From: Parus major
Taxonomy: Eukaryota; Chordata; Aves; Passeriformes; Paridae
DNA length: 64,000 bases
Assembly (NCBI RefSeq): GCF_001522545.3
Contig: NC_031799.1
Span: 44,705,182-44,769,181 of the forward strand
Reading direction: 5' to 3'
Made by a program: the position numbers and the translations under genes. Shown piece after piece: positions 11,486 to 24,692 of the stretch (positions are counted from its first letter, which is position 1; the number at the start of each line of letters is the position of its first letter). The notes below the pieces were generated by a model, which was given only the letters and a program-made list of their open reading frames with translations, was not told where the DNA came from and did not search any database.

Positions 11486-14400
11486 GTAGCTAATGGCTGG
11501 GGAGAGGGAGGATGGCTTGTCATGCAAACTGGACTTTAACTTAGATGGTTTAATACCAACCCTCAAACTTCCTCAGCGGTAGATACATCCTCTGGACAGG
11601 ATCTGACCTTCTTCACTGCTGTGATTATTTTTGAAGCACTTGCACAAAGTTTCTTGTGCTTTTAGTGGCAAAAAAGTTGTTTGTTTGTTTGTTTTGATGT
11701 TTGTTTTTTTTTCTTTGCATAGTTAGATTTGTGGAAAACTGGGCATAAAACAAGTGGAAGCCTTGTCTAGATCATTCTGTGTTTGGGTTTGAGGGATTGT
11801 GAGCATATGGCAGTCCTCTCTTTCATGGAAGGCTAGGTCCAGTGATAGATGATACAGATCAAAGCCTTGGACTGTTATCCAAAAGCTGCTGCATATGAAG
11901 AAACTATCATTCCTGGCATATGTTCTCCTTACACGTGGGCAATACTCATGCAGTATTTTCAATCTCTGTACTCTTTCAGCCTGAAAAGGCATGGTAGCCT
12001 AATGGATGGCAGAGTTTATATAAAAAAATCAGTATGTTGTGGGGCAGAGGATCATACATATCCCATACTTTTCATCCAAAAGGGCGTACTTACCTACAGC
12101 AACCTAAAAAAAAATTAATAAAAAAAATAAAATAAGAAAGGCAATTTTTCAGCCTGTGGTGAACATATACCTTAACATTTCCCTCCTGTCAGATAGCACA
12201 CATGCCCTAATCTGCTTTGTTTTGTACTCTCTGTGTCTGTATCTCTGCCATACTTGGGCTGAAGGCATTAAATTTTTGTGATACCATAAACAATCAGACA
12301 GGTTGAAGTGATGGGGATAAGTCTGACAGTTCTTGAAAAGAAGTCTGTACATTATTTGGATTCTTTCCCCTCTGAAGAATGCTTATTCCTGCTCCTCACG
12401 TTACTGAGTAATGCAGAGTTCTCCTATGCCTTTCCTGTCAGGTCCCTGGATCCTAACTGTACCACGGCTATGAGTGATACATGGCTCAGGCTGGCCACAA
12501 GTGACTGCAGCAGCTGTTCTGTTTGAAGCATTCAGCCATTGTCAGATTTTTCAGACCACATTTCCTTCTTTGCTCCTTCCTTCAACCTTAGTATAAGTAT
12601 TTGGGAGACAAAGGGAGACAAATGCTCATGTAACATATTTTCTGATGTATCTGCACACAGTCCAAGATTCACCAATGTAACAAATCCTATATGATCACAC
12701 TTGATTCCATCTCTTAGTGTACTTTCTACTAATGTAGTTGATACTAGCTGAAAGTGAATGGATTTTTGGAGTTTCTGTTGATAGTCTTTTTAGCTGAGAT
12801 GCTAAGGAATGCCTGTCTAATCTCCCACCCTGCCTCCACAGTGCCATGTTCAGTGTTTCATATGCAGTTGCTCCCACAAAGTTTGGGGAAGTCAGTGGGC
12901 AGTGACTCTTAGATCCTTGTGCACTTGGAGTATCAAGCCTTCAGAAGAAGGGAGAAGATGGGAAGATGTGCTACTGTGACCAAATTGAAGGCACGTTAGG
13001 GCGGCATACTACATTTTAAGTACTGCCAGGCAGTAGTGAGGCAAAAGCAAAGCAAAGGATGGCAGCCTAGGAAACTACTGCATAAATATGGGAGCAGAAA
13101 ATGCTGTTCTTCTTTTCTTCTTTTGATGTTTCCTTTCATCCACTACTATTTAAATCCTCCTCTGTGCTAGAAACTTACCCCAGTGCTAGGTGACACATGC
13201 TTTGTAGGGGTGACTCCGTAGCAGCAGAAAAGAGCTTAAACGTCTGGAGAAGGAGATGTTGCATGGCAGTACTGGGAGGGACAAACGATGCCTGGAAGAT
13301 CTCTGTGCCCATAGTGCCAAGGGAAAGCAGCTGTCTCTCTGGCAGGAGCCCCAGCTGGGCTTCTGTAAAGTCTGGGTTCTCTGCTGGGCTCTGCCACAGC
13401 ACTCTGCTGCTGCTGGGCTGGGCTGACAGCCCCACCTCGCGGCACATCCCTTCCAGGGAAATTCAGCGCCTCTGGGCTCCAGCCTGCCTGTGCCTGGCAT
13501 GTCTGACTGGCAGTCTCAGCCTTTGCTCTAAACATTCCTCAGGGTGTGCCGACACAGGTAAAGCTGGGTTTCCTATGAAATGGGCCATTCACAGCTTTCA
13601 GGTTTACAGATGGGCTTGATGACCTTAAAGGTCTTTTCCAACCTACATAATTCTATGATTTCTCCTGTGAGCTTGAAAATGTGAAAGGTGCAGCTCAAGT
13701 GATTTAACAGTGCTGTAGTGGGCTTGTCAGAATGGCCTTGGTTCGTGCCCCTGTATCATCAGCTGCTGGCTGTATTTCCTTGATGTGCTGCCAGCTGGCT
13801 TCTCTCCAGCTATTGTTCAGACCTTCTGGGGAGCCCTTTGGGTAAGGAAGAGTAAAGTGTTTTTTAAAAGGATAGTAATTGCCTTCAGTTTTCCAAAGCA
13901 TTTTTGCTTAGTGGACTGAAATAAGACAAGAATGGTGCACAGCGGCTGGGGATTGGGTGCAGAAGAAACTGCTTGGTTTTCGTATTTGCCAGGTGGGCTT
14001 GCTTTTAGTTTTGTCCAGATTTGTTTTCAGGTCCTACACAGCACCATGTGGTCCTGGAGGTTATGTCAGTTGCACAGCTGTGGTGTCAAGCATTGCTTTC
14101 AGTCCATTGCCAAAGAGAACATCCTGTGTAGTATCTGACCCTTCTGACTCTTGGCCTTCTGTGGCGTATGATCTTCCACAGTTCAGGTCAGTTGGCGTTA
14201 GCAGCCTGGAGCACATCAGTTTCTCTCCTGCATCGTGTGTTGCCATTATGGGAGCTCAACTCATGTATGCTGTAATTCAGTTCTTGTTCATCACAATGTC
14301 AGAGTACTCTCTACCACTGTGAGATGCTCTGGACTGTGGTCATCTAGGATGTGTTTCTGGAAGCTGTTGTTCCTCTGCTTGAGGTATGTCATGTAAATCT

Positions 14401-14988
14401 TTGTAATTCCTGACCTGTTTAAGAGATCATACGGTATAGAAACAAAGTGGGTCCACACTACGGTGCATGGAGCATGGATGAGGAACATGCACTCAGAAAA
14501 CAGATGCCTCACTCCAGCTCAGCAAGTGCCCTTGCAGTGACAGTCCTCTGCAACAACACTTGTTTTCCTCTTACCTATTTTCTGCTTAGCTGACCGGGGC
14601 TAGGAGTATGGTCATCTTACCCACTGGACTGGCTGTGTGGGAGCAATGGGCAGGCTGGGTAGACTTGAGACAGGGCAGGTATTTTGGTGCTGTCATCACC
14701 CTCCTCCATTTCTTCCCTGTTCCCTCTCAGGTCTTCACAGTTTGGCTGGGTAACACCTTGTCCTTGTGGGCTGGTGTGGGAGCTATCCACATGTGTGAGG
14801 GAGGGACAAGACAGCACTCTGCCATTTAGGAGGCACAGACTTTTGGTCAGTGTGTAACTGGTACAAGAGACCATTTGCATGGACCCAGAAAACTGATAGT
14901 GGATCACAGAGGCTGACTTCCTCCTGCTCTGTGGCTGTAGGGCAGTTGTGGGCTGGGTCAGGACTGATGCTCTTCTCTTGCCTTGCAG
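11486..14988 (+). other. TRABD2A: TRABD2A intron
   Basis: The intron is bounded by GTAGCT and TTGCCTTGCAG. It contains a T/G-rich run near 11675-11715, a GC-richer segment at 13190-13600 with long but unrecognised open frames on both strands, and a short plus-strand CR1 tail. No exon of the family was seen. Confidence 0.8.
13606..13665 (+). repeat. CR1 3'-tail fragment
   Basis: GGGCTTGATGACCTTAAAGG, then TCTTTTCCAACCT and ATTCTATGATT, is the plus-strand end of avian CR1. Only about 60 bases remain. Confidence 0.85.
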
Positions 14989-15169
14989 TGCTACTGATCC
15001 TCCTCCCCGGATCCGCATCATTAATGGATACATCACGGTCGAGCCCCAGCCCCGGGGCCACGGACGGTCCAGTCACACTCCTGCAGACACCAGCAGTGCT
15101 CAACAGCTTTCCCATACTCTCTTCCTTCCACTACTGACTTTGACTTTGCGTAAGATGATGATTCATTGA
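14989..15169 (+). CDS. TRABD2A: TRABD2A (TIKI1) last coding exon
   Basis: The acceptor TTCTCTTGCCTTGCAG precedes the exon. Its first base completes Ser (AG plus T), then it reads ATDPPPRIRIINGYITVEP and, after a Gln-Pro-Arg-Gly linker, ends at TGA 15167-15169. The last ~20 residues contain a short hydrophobic stretch (LFLPLLTLTL) followed by RKMMIH. TIKI proteins are held at the surface by a C-terminal hydrophobic segment, so this fits a short membrane or GPI-type signal. The stretch is only about 10-11 residues, short for a normal transmembrane helix. With the two upstream exons, 173 complete codons are visible in one frame and no stop interrupts them. Confidence 0.85.
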
Positions 15170-16638
15170 AATGCAGGAGGACCCAAGCTGCAAGACTCTT
15201 GCCTTAAAAATAATGAAAAAGAAAGAACTTATTAAAAAAAAAAAGAAATGGAAGACTATGCGTGGGACACCTATTCTTTGGGGTGTTCTTAAACTGCCTC
15301 CTTTTCCTGAGTCCGGATCATTAATTCTGTTGATGGGTTTGACCTGCCCAGTACAGGTGAAAGTATTTTAATGAAAGTGTTATTTATCCTTCTCTTGCAG
15401 AAGAATGATTTCTTGTTATCCCATAATACTTTGGGGAGATTATAATGCCGCTGTAACATAGCTGTTGTTTAGCTGTTTGAGCCCAACTGAAGTGCATAAT
15501 TTTCACCTTCAGTGCCTTGTGAAAATATTTACACACCACTGACTTATTTATTAGAACAGAATATTTTGATCATATAAGCACAGCTAGGAAGGAGAGTATT
15601 TTATGTCTCTACTGGTAATGCTTGTAATTTTTGCTTTTTAGGGCTCCAGATTACATATAAAGGTTCACATCAACACCTACAACAGAATAAAACAGTGAAG
15701 ACTTGTGAAAAGGATGTTTCTGTTGTTGATTTGGTGCTATTTAAGATGGGCCCTCCTGAACCTCTAGTGGCCAGGCAAGTCTCTAAAGTGCAAATTAATG
15801 TACATTTAAGAAGAAACCAATTCCATGGGAACTTCACAAATCATAATGTTGGAGTCTTCCAAAATCAGTTCTCAAGAGGTGATTTGCACGGTTAAGACTT
15901 AATTCTAGAAAATCCTTTCAAGTTTTCTACTGAGTTCATTGCTCAGACTTTCCAAATTTTTTTAAGGCCTTTGCTATCTGTGTGAAGTAGATGTGTTGTT
16001 GACTGTCAAATGTAAAGAAACTTGGAAGTGGTGATGAATTTTCTGTGTTTGTACAGGACATCCTCTTGTGATCACACTTAATTCAATTTGTGAGCAATAT
16101 TTCACCCCCATCACTTAGCAGGGTTTCATTGCTTGGGAAGATAATCTTAAATTTCACCCACTGGGTGAAATTGGGTGAACTTCGAGCCAATGTGTTGACT
16201 AGCGACTTGCAAATACAGTAGTCACCTTCTCCAGTGAGACAACAAACCTTCAGGTTTCCTTTCCCATGCCTTTACATATACTTCACTGCTTTTTCCATTG
16301 CCTGTAAACAGTTCTTTTTCATAGCTTCCCTATAGCCCGTTAGGGGAGGAACAAAAATGGTTCCAGCTTTCTTAACAGGCTTTTCATCTCTTGATCTCAA
16401 ATTTCTGTCCACCTTTCAGAAGGGCTGAACCTGAACACAGCCTCAGTTTGCTGAGGAAAACAGAGAAAGGAGAGGCTAAGTGTCACAGTTAGCAGGAGCA
16501 TTGTGGGGAAATAAATGTATCTGTTCTAGAGTAGAAGACAGCACAATCTCATTGTATATTCTTACACATAATACTGCAAGACTTTGAGTACCTGAATGCA
16601 TTCTGGCTTCCTTGGCTTTCACAGGCTGATTATGTTTT

Positions 16639-16646
<8 letters not shown>

Positions 16647-16700
<54 letters not shown>
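16647..16700. repeat. (TC)27 microsatellite
   Basis: 54 bases of uninterrupted TC dinucleotides, within the probable 3' UTR. Confidence 0.97.
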
Positions 16701-16704
<4 letters not shown>

Positions 16705-16836
16705 TGATCTTTCACTGGTCACAGACCTGGCAGGGCTGGAGCTTTTTTTCTTGACCTGAATGTGACCTGAAGGGAGCAGATTCTGTGAGTTGTAGGTTAC
16801 TTACAAAAATGCACTGCAGGCCTGACAAACTGGGCA

Positions 16837-17062
16837 GATAGGATGATAGAATGTTATGGTTTGGTTTGGTTCAGTTTGGTTTGGAAGAGACCTTGGAAGA
16901 GACCTTAACAGTTCATCTCATTCCAACCCCATTGCTGTACATCGGGACACCTTCCGCTGGACCAGGTTGCTTAAAGCTCCTCCTTGAACTCTTCCAGAGA
17001 TGGGTCATCTACAGCTTCTCTGAGCAGCCTGTTCTGGTGCCTCATCATCCTGACAATCCGTA
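16837..17062 (-). repeat. CR1 LINE 3' fragment
   Basis: The text runs from GGATGATAGAATGTTATGG through TTCATCTCATTCCAACCCC to GGACCAGGTTGCTTAAAGC, the reverse complement of the CR1 3' end. A small GGTTT-type expansion (16858-16882) interrupts the start. Confidence 0.85.
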
Positions 17063-17640
17063 TTTGCCTGTTTACCAGCACGTCTGGCCAACACAAATGT
17101 CACACCGGAGTGTGTACTGCATTTGCTAGTCTATGCTAATCTTGGTATTGCTTCTCTTCCCGCTGTCCTCTGTCCTGAAGAACTGCATGATGGAAGTGTG
17201 GCACAGGTCCAAAGAGCACTGCAAGCACTGGGAGAAAGTGGTTGAAGCAGAATTTTCATTTCTTTTCTCCATTACAAAGCTGCTGTGAAAAACAGTGCCA
17301 GGCTGCCTTTTCTCTTTGTTTTCTCCTCCGTGGTGGCTCCTGAGCTTCATCTCTGTGGGGGTAACTGGGTTTAATGAAACAACCATCAATGTTTTTCTTA
17401 GGTTGGCATGAGGAAAGAGTGGTTATAAAATGCTCTGAAATAGCAGAGACTTGAAGTAGCACTGTGGATAATTCAGTTCTGGTGGTGAAATTCATTTTGT
17501 AGCCTGTTTCCAAGTACCTGACTGTCAGAGAAATAGAAATGTACTTAAACTGTGATGGATTGTGTGCCTACAGAGGCTGCATCCTGAGAGCCTTTCTGCA
17601 AAGTAACCGAATAAAGATGTTTTTGAGGGTCTCATGGGCT

Positions 17641-20600
17641 TGGGTTGATACTTGTGAACTAACCTAATGGTTCCAATCCCTCACTTTTCCTTCCAGATCA
17701 GTCACTGCTGATTGTCCCCTCTGCTCCCCCAACCCAGTAGCAGCTGGGTAGTACCAGCAAGAGGTCAGAGGACCAGCTTTCTACACGTGGACACTCAGGA
17801 GGAACTGCTTCTGGAGTCCCAAGAAAAATGGAGCAGAGCTACTGCCTTTTTTACTCAAAGATAGCTCTGAGATGAAAGTGTTGGCTGACGTTTTCAGCTC
17901 TCTGCTAGAGGGCGTTTGGAACCATAGCTCCTCCTGGTGGCCTCTTAACCCCCTCTGAAAAGTTGGCTAGGGAGTCATGCTCTCTGTGGAGGTGGCCTTT
18001 TTAAAGAAAAGGTAGAAATCAGATACTTTGATTATGTTCAGATTAGCAGTAGAGAAAAATAAGATGCCCTCTTTTCAAGTCGCATTGCAGTAGATATGCA
18101 GCTGCACGCAGTCCCACATTATATTATTGTGATTTTCCACCAGGCTTTTCAGGTCATCACAAGAAATACATTTCGTATGTCTGATTTTAATATAGTGGAA
18201 TAAGTGTAAATGCACTTGGCCCTTCCCAGAGCTTGGTAGCAGGCAAGGCTCTTCTCTGATACCTTCCAATGGTGGGTTTGGACCTCAGTTGTGTGTGGAA
18301 AGCACGAGAAGTTTTGTGCTGGACTTTTGCAACAAGATTATTTGCCAATATAGCTTCAAGGATATAAACTCACACCTAAGTAGAGAAGTGGAAAAAGGTC
18401 ATCGAAAATACTGGAGCAGAAATGCTACAAGCAACAAGAATCTTGAATATCAGTTTCCTGCCCTGGAATGGAAGGCAAAAAACGTGTAACACAAGTACAG
18501 CAGCCCTCTGTCTGTCTTCGGGATTTAATGTTTCCAAGCACTTTGCTGCTGTGCAAACACCCCAGCCGTGCTGGGAACTTCATCACTACGCAGGCATCCC
18601 ATACCCCCGCTCCTGTGGGATGTGCATGGATACAGCCTGCTTTCCCCACAGCATGAGTGCCAGCTTCTTAAATGACAGTGCTACTTGAGTTTTTTGCAGT
18701 GTTAGCTTGCACTGCTACCTGTGGAAGTAGAATATAGTAATCAAAATACTGCTTGGCAGAGGAACTTATTCTCTAGAAGGTGGCTTGGGAGCAGTGTCAC
18801 TGGTGAAGTTCGTTCGCATTAACAGCAATACAAGAAAATGCAGAGTCTTTGCAGCAGAAATCACCAAACATTGCCTAAGATGCATTCATGTCTTGCCAAA
18901 GGATCATGGGCTGGCAGAAGAGCCTCTTCAAGTTTGCTCAAGATTTTTCAAGCTTGATACTTAAACTACCTGGATGCATGGAAACTTACACACACTAAAA
19001 GTACTATACTCAGCAGAATTCACTGCATTGTTTATTTATTTAGTGTGGGTACACTTGTCTATTACCTGCTTGGGAGGTAAATCTGTAGTGTTAGAGTTGT
19101 TTTCCATGGTAAGACTCAAATTTGAGGAAAATCAGTTGTGTTTCAGAATTCTGAAAACACCTTTTTTTCTTTTTTTTTTTTTTTTGAGCCCAAGAGCTGA
19201 ATAGCTATAAAGGAAATTAGGCAAGTAGAACAGTTTGCAGAAGAGCTGGCAAATACTGTATCAACAGTTCATCACCTACTCAACAGGAATGGAAACTGAT
19301 GATCCATGAAGTGTTTAGGTGTACCACTGTGAATGAATACACCATAAATTGCCCAGGAATTATGATGTAAATGATGAAGTACAGTACAGAGATTGGTTTA
19401 CAGACTGAAAATTGACAAAAAGCCCTTTCCAAAATTTCAATGGCAGTTGCTAAAAAGAAGTTGAATATTCCTCAAAATACCCAGCGCTTTATTCTAAACA
19501 GAATTTATCTGTTTAGTCTAGTCTGTTTTCTCTAGTAATGTGTTCAAGCTTTACATGGAGTTTCTTGCACCTGAATTTCATTAAAATTTGTTTTTCAATC
19601 AAACTTGTTTTAAAAGTTCTTCGTGTCTGCAGTTTGGCAACTGCATTTCTCAATGTGTTGGTTCTGATTTTTTTGGTTGTTTGTTTTTGGGTTTTTTTGT
19701 TGTTGTTTTGTTTTTGTGTTAATGCAGAGTAGATGTGCTGTACAACTGGAGGTTGTATGAGGTGTTTATGTCTGTTCTCTGTGTGGAAAAAGCTAATGCA
19801 TTAGAGGTCTCTGTAGCCTTGCTGCATGCAATCAGCTATTACTGGCATAACCCACACCTCTGTCTATCCACTACTGCCACCTGGATCCTGAATCCTTTTT
19901 CATGTGTCACGAGTCTCCTACTCAAAGTTTCCTACAGTCAGCAGATCCAGAACTCACATGGTGATCTCACAGGTCCCATACAATCACAGGTCCCCTCAGT
20001 TACCAGCACTGCTCCTCTGCCTCCTTGGTCCCTCTGCTCAGACCCAGCACCTTCTACTTGCTGACAGGTACAACTTGAGGTTTGCCAGTGAAGTACACCC
20101 CCCAGCTGCCCACACGGGGTTGGCAGAACATACAGACCCTCTTCTGCCCCACGGCAAATGGTGCCAAGCAGATGTGCCTGAGACTTGGGGTCTCACTCCA
20201 GCAAGCTGAAGCTGAGCCCCTCACGTGCTTTGTTCTCCCTCACAGTTACTGTTTTTCAGGATGGCCACTGTTTGTGTCATGGTGGCTGGTGGCAAAGACC
20301 ACCACCCACTATATGAAGGAAAGACTTAATAATGAGGGTAGGATCAACTTCAGTGATCAGGCACAAGGTATGTTCAGGCAAGTGTACTGACCAGCAAACC
20401 AGACCCTTTTATACCACTTCCTGTCTTCTCCCTTTCCTTGTTTCTCCTCAGTCCCCTTTCACTAAAAGTTCTTGTGTAAATTTTTCGTACTCACTACACC
20501 TCTCCCCTTGAACATTTCAAATCCTCACAATCCTCATATGTTTTTCCTTTCTTAACAGTTATGAAGGTGGCCATTACCAAAGCTGGTCCTGGGAGTTTAT

Positions 20601-23600
20601 TTCAATCATCCATCCAATAACTAAAAACTTTTAATCCTTCATCATCTCTCTTATCTGTTGTCTATCAGGTTTGTCTTTATATGTTCTTGATTATCACTTC
20701 CCCTTTCGTTTGTTTTCCCCTTTGCACTGAAGAAGTCCTTGATTGAGATTAATTGGACAGATGCTCTTACCTTCACATACCTACAGCACAAGACATTTTC
20801 CCAGTAGAATGACAAAAAGACAAGTGATTTTTATTGTTAGCAACTTGGATTTGAGTCATAGGAAGTGTACAGGTAAGGGCAAAAAGAGTATCAAACTCAC
20901 CTTAAAGCTTTCTTTGCTGAAACCAGCTCTATGTTGCTAACCCAAGAAACATAACTGTATTTCTGTCTTTGAAAGTCCAGCATGGAAGGAAAAACTGCAG
21001 GTGATGCAGTTAAGAGGCCTAGCACGACACCTGGATCTAATCGTTTGTCTGACCCCACGATGCAGCAGTAACCACCAGCACCTTGCACTGAGCCCAGTGG
21101 AAGCAAATGTCAGCATCTTTTTCTAGCTTACTTGTAGGTCATAGAATGATCTATAACTTGCTGGAAGCGTGGCTCCTGTCTGCTCCCAGAGCAGATACAG
21201 GGATACCCATGTGAATTAGAAACTTGTTAGTCTAAAACACATCACTTCTGAATCAATAGTGTACCTTTAACCTGCTTTCTCAAGGCTCCAAACTGTTAGT
21301 AAGTTTAAAATGGACACCAACAGAATTGACCACTTACAGCAGTCAGTTTTGAGAAAACAGAAGCAAATACATGATGTATGTCTTTGTGGTAAGGCCTCTC
21401 TGATCTCTGGGATACATCCTCTTGACCTGACCAAGAGTTCTCAAGGAAACTCTTGCACAGTAATTGATTGTCTGTAATCCAGATGTTCAACCATTCACGG
21501 AGATGCCAGAATATGCAGTATGCCTCAGCTAACACTAGATGTTGCCCATGTACTTCAGAAGCTGATACTCATCATGTAAAAGAAGCAGGCTTAAGGCTTT
21601 AGAAAAACTACCCTAGGTACATAGCTGTGGGCTTCCTATTTCAGAATTATTTCAGTCAGCAGTATAAATACATTTCTGCCTCACTCTAAGTGGTAGTAAT
21701 GTCTTCTTATTCTTCTCACTATTGTTTATATCTGGCTAGTCCTGAATGGTGATCTGAAAGGAAACCCTTACCTGCCTTCTCAAAATTTCCTTTTCTTTTT
21801 ATTTTTTTTGTTACCTCTGTATGAAGCTACCCCAGGGTGGAAACATGCACACTGTAAGTGGATGTGGCAAAGTTGTTACTAAGCCTCCAGTACATCCTCA
21901 CAATTTTCTATCTTTGTGCTCTGAGTCTTGTTCTGTTTGTAATCTTGTTCTCTCTTGAACAAAAGAACCTAAGTGGTTAAAACACTGAAGTGAAAGATTG
22001 GAGTACTCTGTTCAGATCCCTGCTCATCCAGGCATCATTTTGTCGAGGTGGAGAGTGAGGGATGGGACCACCTTTCTTTGAGATGATTTATTGCTCAAGT
22101 AGCCAGATAAGATATCAGTCCCAAGGTGTGAGATTTAGAGGAGCAGCAAGTCAGCCATAGCTCAAGGAAGACAAGAGTTTCTTCTTCACAGAGCAATATA
22201 TAACATTTTGGTCCAACAGACAGTTGACACAAAGCTTGTTTTCACTTATTAACCTATCACCTTTTATTAATTTTGCTGCACTGCATCTGTCTCTTAGCCA
22301 GTAAGCTGACAGGTCATGTACTCATACACACCTCTGTTGCAGTTTCTAGATCTCTAACCTACTCTGTAAGTCACACTATTACAGCTTAAACCTCAAACTA
22401 TTTTACCTAATACAATTTCTTACCTACTCTAGGCATATTCTTACTCATAACTATGGAGACATGAGTTTATAATTTCTCACTCCAATGTCTGTGTGTCTTC
22501 ATCACTACATCAATCTAAGCTCTTTCTAAGGCTGCAGACTGAACCTTTCAGTATCTGCAGAAGTTTCTGTCTTTTGGTTTACAACATCATTTATCTGTTT
22601 GAGATTAGTAGTTTTGCTCTATTTGGGCCTTGCTGTCTCTTTTCTTAAGAACGGGCCTAGAGGTGCTTCCTCTTCACATAGGGTGTTACATTCTTAAATA
22701 TGTGCTTGAATGGGACTGATAAAGTTATGTGGGGTAGAGTACACTTAGAGATAAAACCTTTAGAGTCATTACCTGTGTTGAAGATGAGAGGCCTGTCCCA
22801 AAATATTCAGCTCTCTAAGGTGTATTTGGAGGAATTAATGGCCAGTGTACATACAGTCCTGGCAGCCAGTTCCTCTGAATTCCTCTGAACTCCAGCCAGA
22901 CCACTATTCTTGTTCTTTTGAGGCATACCTTGAAGTCTTAGCCATATGCAAATCCTTCAATCGTGACTCTTCCACAGAAAATAAAACCACAGGAGCCCTG
23001 AATGCCATCCAGTGACCATGGGTAAACCTCAGGCTGGTTGTGTACCTATCACCTTGCTGTAGGAGACCCTGTGCTATTTCTGCCTCTTTACCTGTGAGAG
23101 AAAGACACTTCCAGTCCTACTACCTTTCTTGAAGAAAATCTCTTCCTTTCTGGTGTGCTAACAAAAAGTACCATCTGTGGTAATTTGGTTTTACTGCTGT
23201 TCTTCTTGGGATTTATATCACTCCTGGTTTTTATATCAGTTATTCTCCCAATGGAATCGAGCTGCTGCATCTTGGTTCTTAATGTTACACAGCATTTCAG
23301 ACACAGACTGTCTGGGTGATAAATCCATGTGCTCTGTCAGACATGCTCAAGGCCTGAATGTCTGGCAATTAACAAGCAAAAGATTTCTACCTAGTGCATG
23401 TCCTCCTGCTTACTATTTTGATTCATCTTGCCCATAGAAAGATGTCCTTAGCAAGATAAACTCAGTGACCCATTTGTAATGGATCTGCGACCTTATAGAG
23501 AAATCTCACTTTGTCATTTTCTTTCTCTGGACTGGTCTGTGAGCGGCTTCTCTGTAGTTAGACTGAATTAGAAAAATCTACAGCACAGACTTCATCTGTT

Positions 23601-23669
23601 TGAAGAGAGAAAATAGAAGACTTGACATTTAATTGCCGCAAAATTGGACAGCAAGAGTGTTTGAACTGT
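17641..23669. other. Gene-free stretch, unclassified repeats possible
   Basis: No gene recognised. A T/G-rich patch lies at 19668-19722. Two segments, about 19840-20660 and 22070-22700, are rich in short pyrimidine-rich words and look like reverse-oriented LTR or other repeat text, but I could not assign a family or find paired ends. Open frames near 19735-20390 have no recognisable similarity. Confidence 0.5.
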
Positions 23670-24173
23670 TGTTGTGGGTTTGTCCTGGCAGGCAGCTGAG
23701 CCAGACAGCCGCTTGCTCAGTCCCCCGCAGTGGCGTGGGGAGAGAGTTGGAAGGGTAAAACTGACAGAACTTGTGGGTTGAGACAAAGACAGTTTGGTAG
23801 GTAAAGCAAAAACTGTGTGTGCAAACAAATCTTCAGCAGGCAGATGTTCGAACTCCAAATGATCAGACTCCAAATGCCCATGCACCTTTTCTTTACCTCA
23901 GCTATATATCCCGAGCATGATGCAAGACAATATGGAATATTGTTTTGGGCAGCTGCGGTCAGCTGTCCAGCTGTGTCCCCTCCCAGCCTTTTGTGCACTC
24001 TGCCCCCTGCACACTGGCCAAGCCCCATGAGAAACAGAGGAGGTCTTAAGTTGTTCAAGCACTGTTCAGAAGTATCTAAAACACATGAAGTCATCAACTC
24101 CATTTTCAGCACCAATCCAAAACATACAAGCTACTATGTAGAAAATTAACATTATCGAGCAAAACCCAGTACA
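23670..24173 (-). mobile_element. Solo LTR of an avian endogenous retrovirus (ERVL-like)
   Basis: The 504-bp element begins TGTTGTGGG and ends CAGTACA. It is flanked on both sides by ACTGT (23665-23669 and 24174-24178), a 5-bp target duplication typical of ERVL-class elements. The interior (CCCCCGCAGTGGCGTGGGG, AAAGACAGTTTGGTAGGTAA, CAGCTGTGTCCCCTCCCA) matches in reverse a widespread avian LTR and the copy at 58669-59297. No gag, pol or env sequence is attached, so it is a solo LTR left by recombination. The class is inferred from duplication length and remembered family text. Confidence 0.85.
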
Positions 24174-24692
24174 ACTGTGGAGGAAGATATTACACATACA
24201 TTTAAAAATTTTATATTTGAAGTTGCCAAAGTTTTGTTCTTTAACAGACAGTATGCATTTAATTTGTAAGTAATGATGTCTAAGAAGCTCTCTGACATCT
24301 TTCTGTCAGAGCAAACAGGACATTTGACAGATATTCAAATGAGAGGCTATTTAGTGATGTCGGTAATACCAGCAGTCCAGGAGAAAGTCTGGTTTGTGTA
24401 TTTCCCAAACACACAAACCCAAGAGCCTTGAGATTCATGCATAACACAGAACTACAAGATAGAGCAAAGAAGGGACAGCAAGTTGTAAATGTGGAACCCT
24501 TGAATTTTGAGAGATTTAATAATGCTTTAGAGATCTGCAGTTGAATGTGCTTCATTTGTAAACTTAAAAATTTAGGGCAACTGTGTGAATGGTTTGTTCA
24601 AAACTGTGATAGTGACTCACTTGAGGAATATTTTCTATCATGAGTGAGTATGACCTGGTGCCACCTACTGGGAACTTTTCTGTACTTGCTAG
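24174..24692. other. No gene recognised
   Basis: AT-rich sequence between the solo LTR and a CR1. Nothing recognisable. Confidence 0.7.

Larger units (their letters stand above)
15170..17640 (+). other. TRABD2A: Probable TRABD2A 3' UTR and downstream flank
   Basis: This lies immediately after the stop codon, in AT-rich sequence without further recognisable coding. AATAAA occurs at 15686-15691 and 17610-17615. The second is followed by a T/G-rich stretch (TGTTTTTGAGGGT) and is the more plausible poly(A) signal, which would give a UTR of about 2.4 kb. The UTR would then include the (TC)27 microsatellite and a minus-strand CR1. Neither end is proven. Confidence 0.4.

Noticed and set aside
13197..13619. 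140-codon open frame in the GC-richer intron segment
   Set aside because: Overlapping open frames exist on both strands, as expected from composition. It runs into a CR1 tail, has no TIKI similarity and no splice sites fitting the frame.
14617..15036. 139-codon minus-strand frame over the last TRABD2A exon
   Set aside because: It is an antisense shadow of a real exon with no recognisable domain.
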